Assembly (NCBI GenBank): GCA_951799445.1
Contig: OX637290.1
Coordinates: 32,234,987-32,298,986 of the forward strand
DNA: 64,000 nt
DNA from: Pseudisothecium myosuroides
Lineage: Eukaryota; Streptophyta; Bryopsida; Hypnales; Lembophyllaceae
Reading direction: 5' to 3'
The translations under genes were made by a program, and so were the position numbers. The notes under the pieces are model-generated. The model saw only the letters and a list, made by a program, of their open reading frames with translations. It was not told the DNA's origin and did no database searches. Within the stretch, counting starts at the first letter, position 1. Every line of letters begins with the position of its first letter. Positions 63,506-64,000 of this stretch are shown piece after piece.

Positions 63506-64000
63506 GCAAGAAACACCTGTACTATTTTGCGTCACACCTTGCGTTTTGATTAGTTTTTTGGCCATAACTTTTGCGTTCTTGCTCCAAATGACTCAAGATT
63601 TACAGGTAAGGTACTCATGACTATTATACACCTTGACTAATTTTTTTTTTGTAATTTTCAAAAATAGTTTATTGTCTAAAAATAGCCCCCAATTATATGT
63701 CACACTTGCTAATTTAGAGGTTTTTAGTACTATTTAGTATCCCCAAAAAAGAATTTCAAGCTGAAATTTGGAGGGCATGGTCTTCTAGTAGACTTGTAGC
63801 TATGCAGGGAAGGAATTATAAAAATAGTTAATTGTATATGGTCTGGAAGTCCACAAAGTGCGCTTCTTTCTGCTTACATATAAGATATTATTTTGGAGTT
63901 TTTTTGGGTGAATGACCATCTCCATAGAAATGTTACAAATGGCCAATTTTTATTTTTTGTACTTAATTTTGTTACCTATTTTAAACTAATTTATACATCA
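63506..64000 (+). mobile_element. F4 foldback element, copy 3 (cut by window edge)
   Basis: Starts GCAAGAAACACCTGTACT, then CACACCTTGCGTTTTGATT, and follows the left arm of copy 2. It runs off the window. Confidence 0.7.

Overview
This window looks like nuclear DNA of a land plant or close streptophyte relative. The evidence is a complete, eight-exon A-type cyclin-dependent kinase gene with plant intron positions, a plant-type plastid rhodanese gene (STR10-like), and plant-style CACTA, hAT and LINE elements. I cannot name the species. The base composition is strongly AT-rich apart from a few islands, and nearly all of the DNA is transposon-derived or simple repeat.

Layout. 1-11.2 kb: the end of a long non-coding repeat (family R1), an 83-bp satellite array broken by two insertions, an unrecognised broken gene on the minus strand, and a decayed hAT transposase gene flanked by clusters of the decamer GTCCGCGCCC. 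11.2-15.2 kb: a second R1 copy. 16.1-19.9 kb: a decayed CACTA transposase gene (Tnp2 type) whose splice sites are still readable. 21.2 kb: a 133-bp CACTA-type miniature element. 21.7-26.3 kb: a third R1 copy containing several minisatellites. 26.3-28.1 kb: LINE debris and a tandem repeat. 28.5-35 kb: the only gene island, with two plus-strand genes, STR10-like (29.07-30.40 kb, 3 coding exons, 252 aa) and CDKA (32.21-34.99 kb, 8 coding exons, 294 aa). 35.9-36.6 kb: a 5'-truncated LINE with a 15-bp target duplication. 36.6-64 kb: AT-rich, gene-free DNA made of nested miniature and foldback elements, microsatellites and one GC-rich island at 55.2-56.3 kb.

The two intact genes have unrelated jobs (plastid sulfur chemistry and cell-cycle control) and nothing suggests they are co-regulated. 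The main points for follow-up are: the CDKA gene has methionine where the inhibitory phosphosite Thr14 normally lies; several non-coding elements have CCCC termini and TTAA target duplications, two of them supported by empty-site copies in the same window (a piggyBac-like signature); decamer clusters surround the hAT gene; and a 20-base motif in R1 is conserved between diverged copies and flanked by compensating stem changes. I found no CRISPR array, tRNA or rRNA. All protein assignments are by recognition of family motifs; no database search was run.
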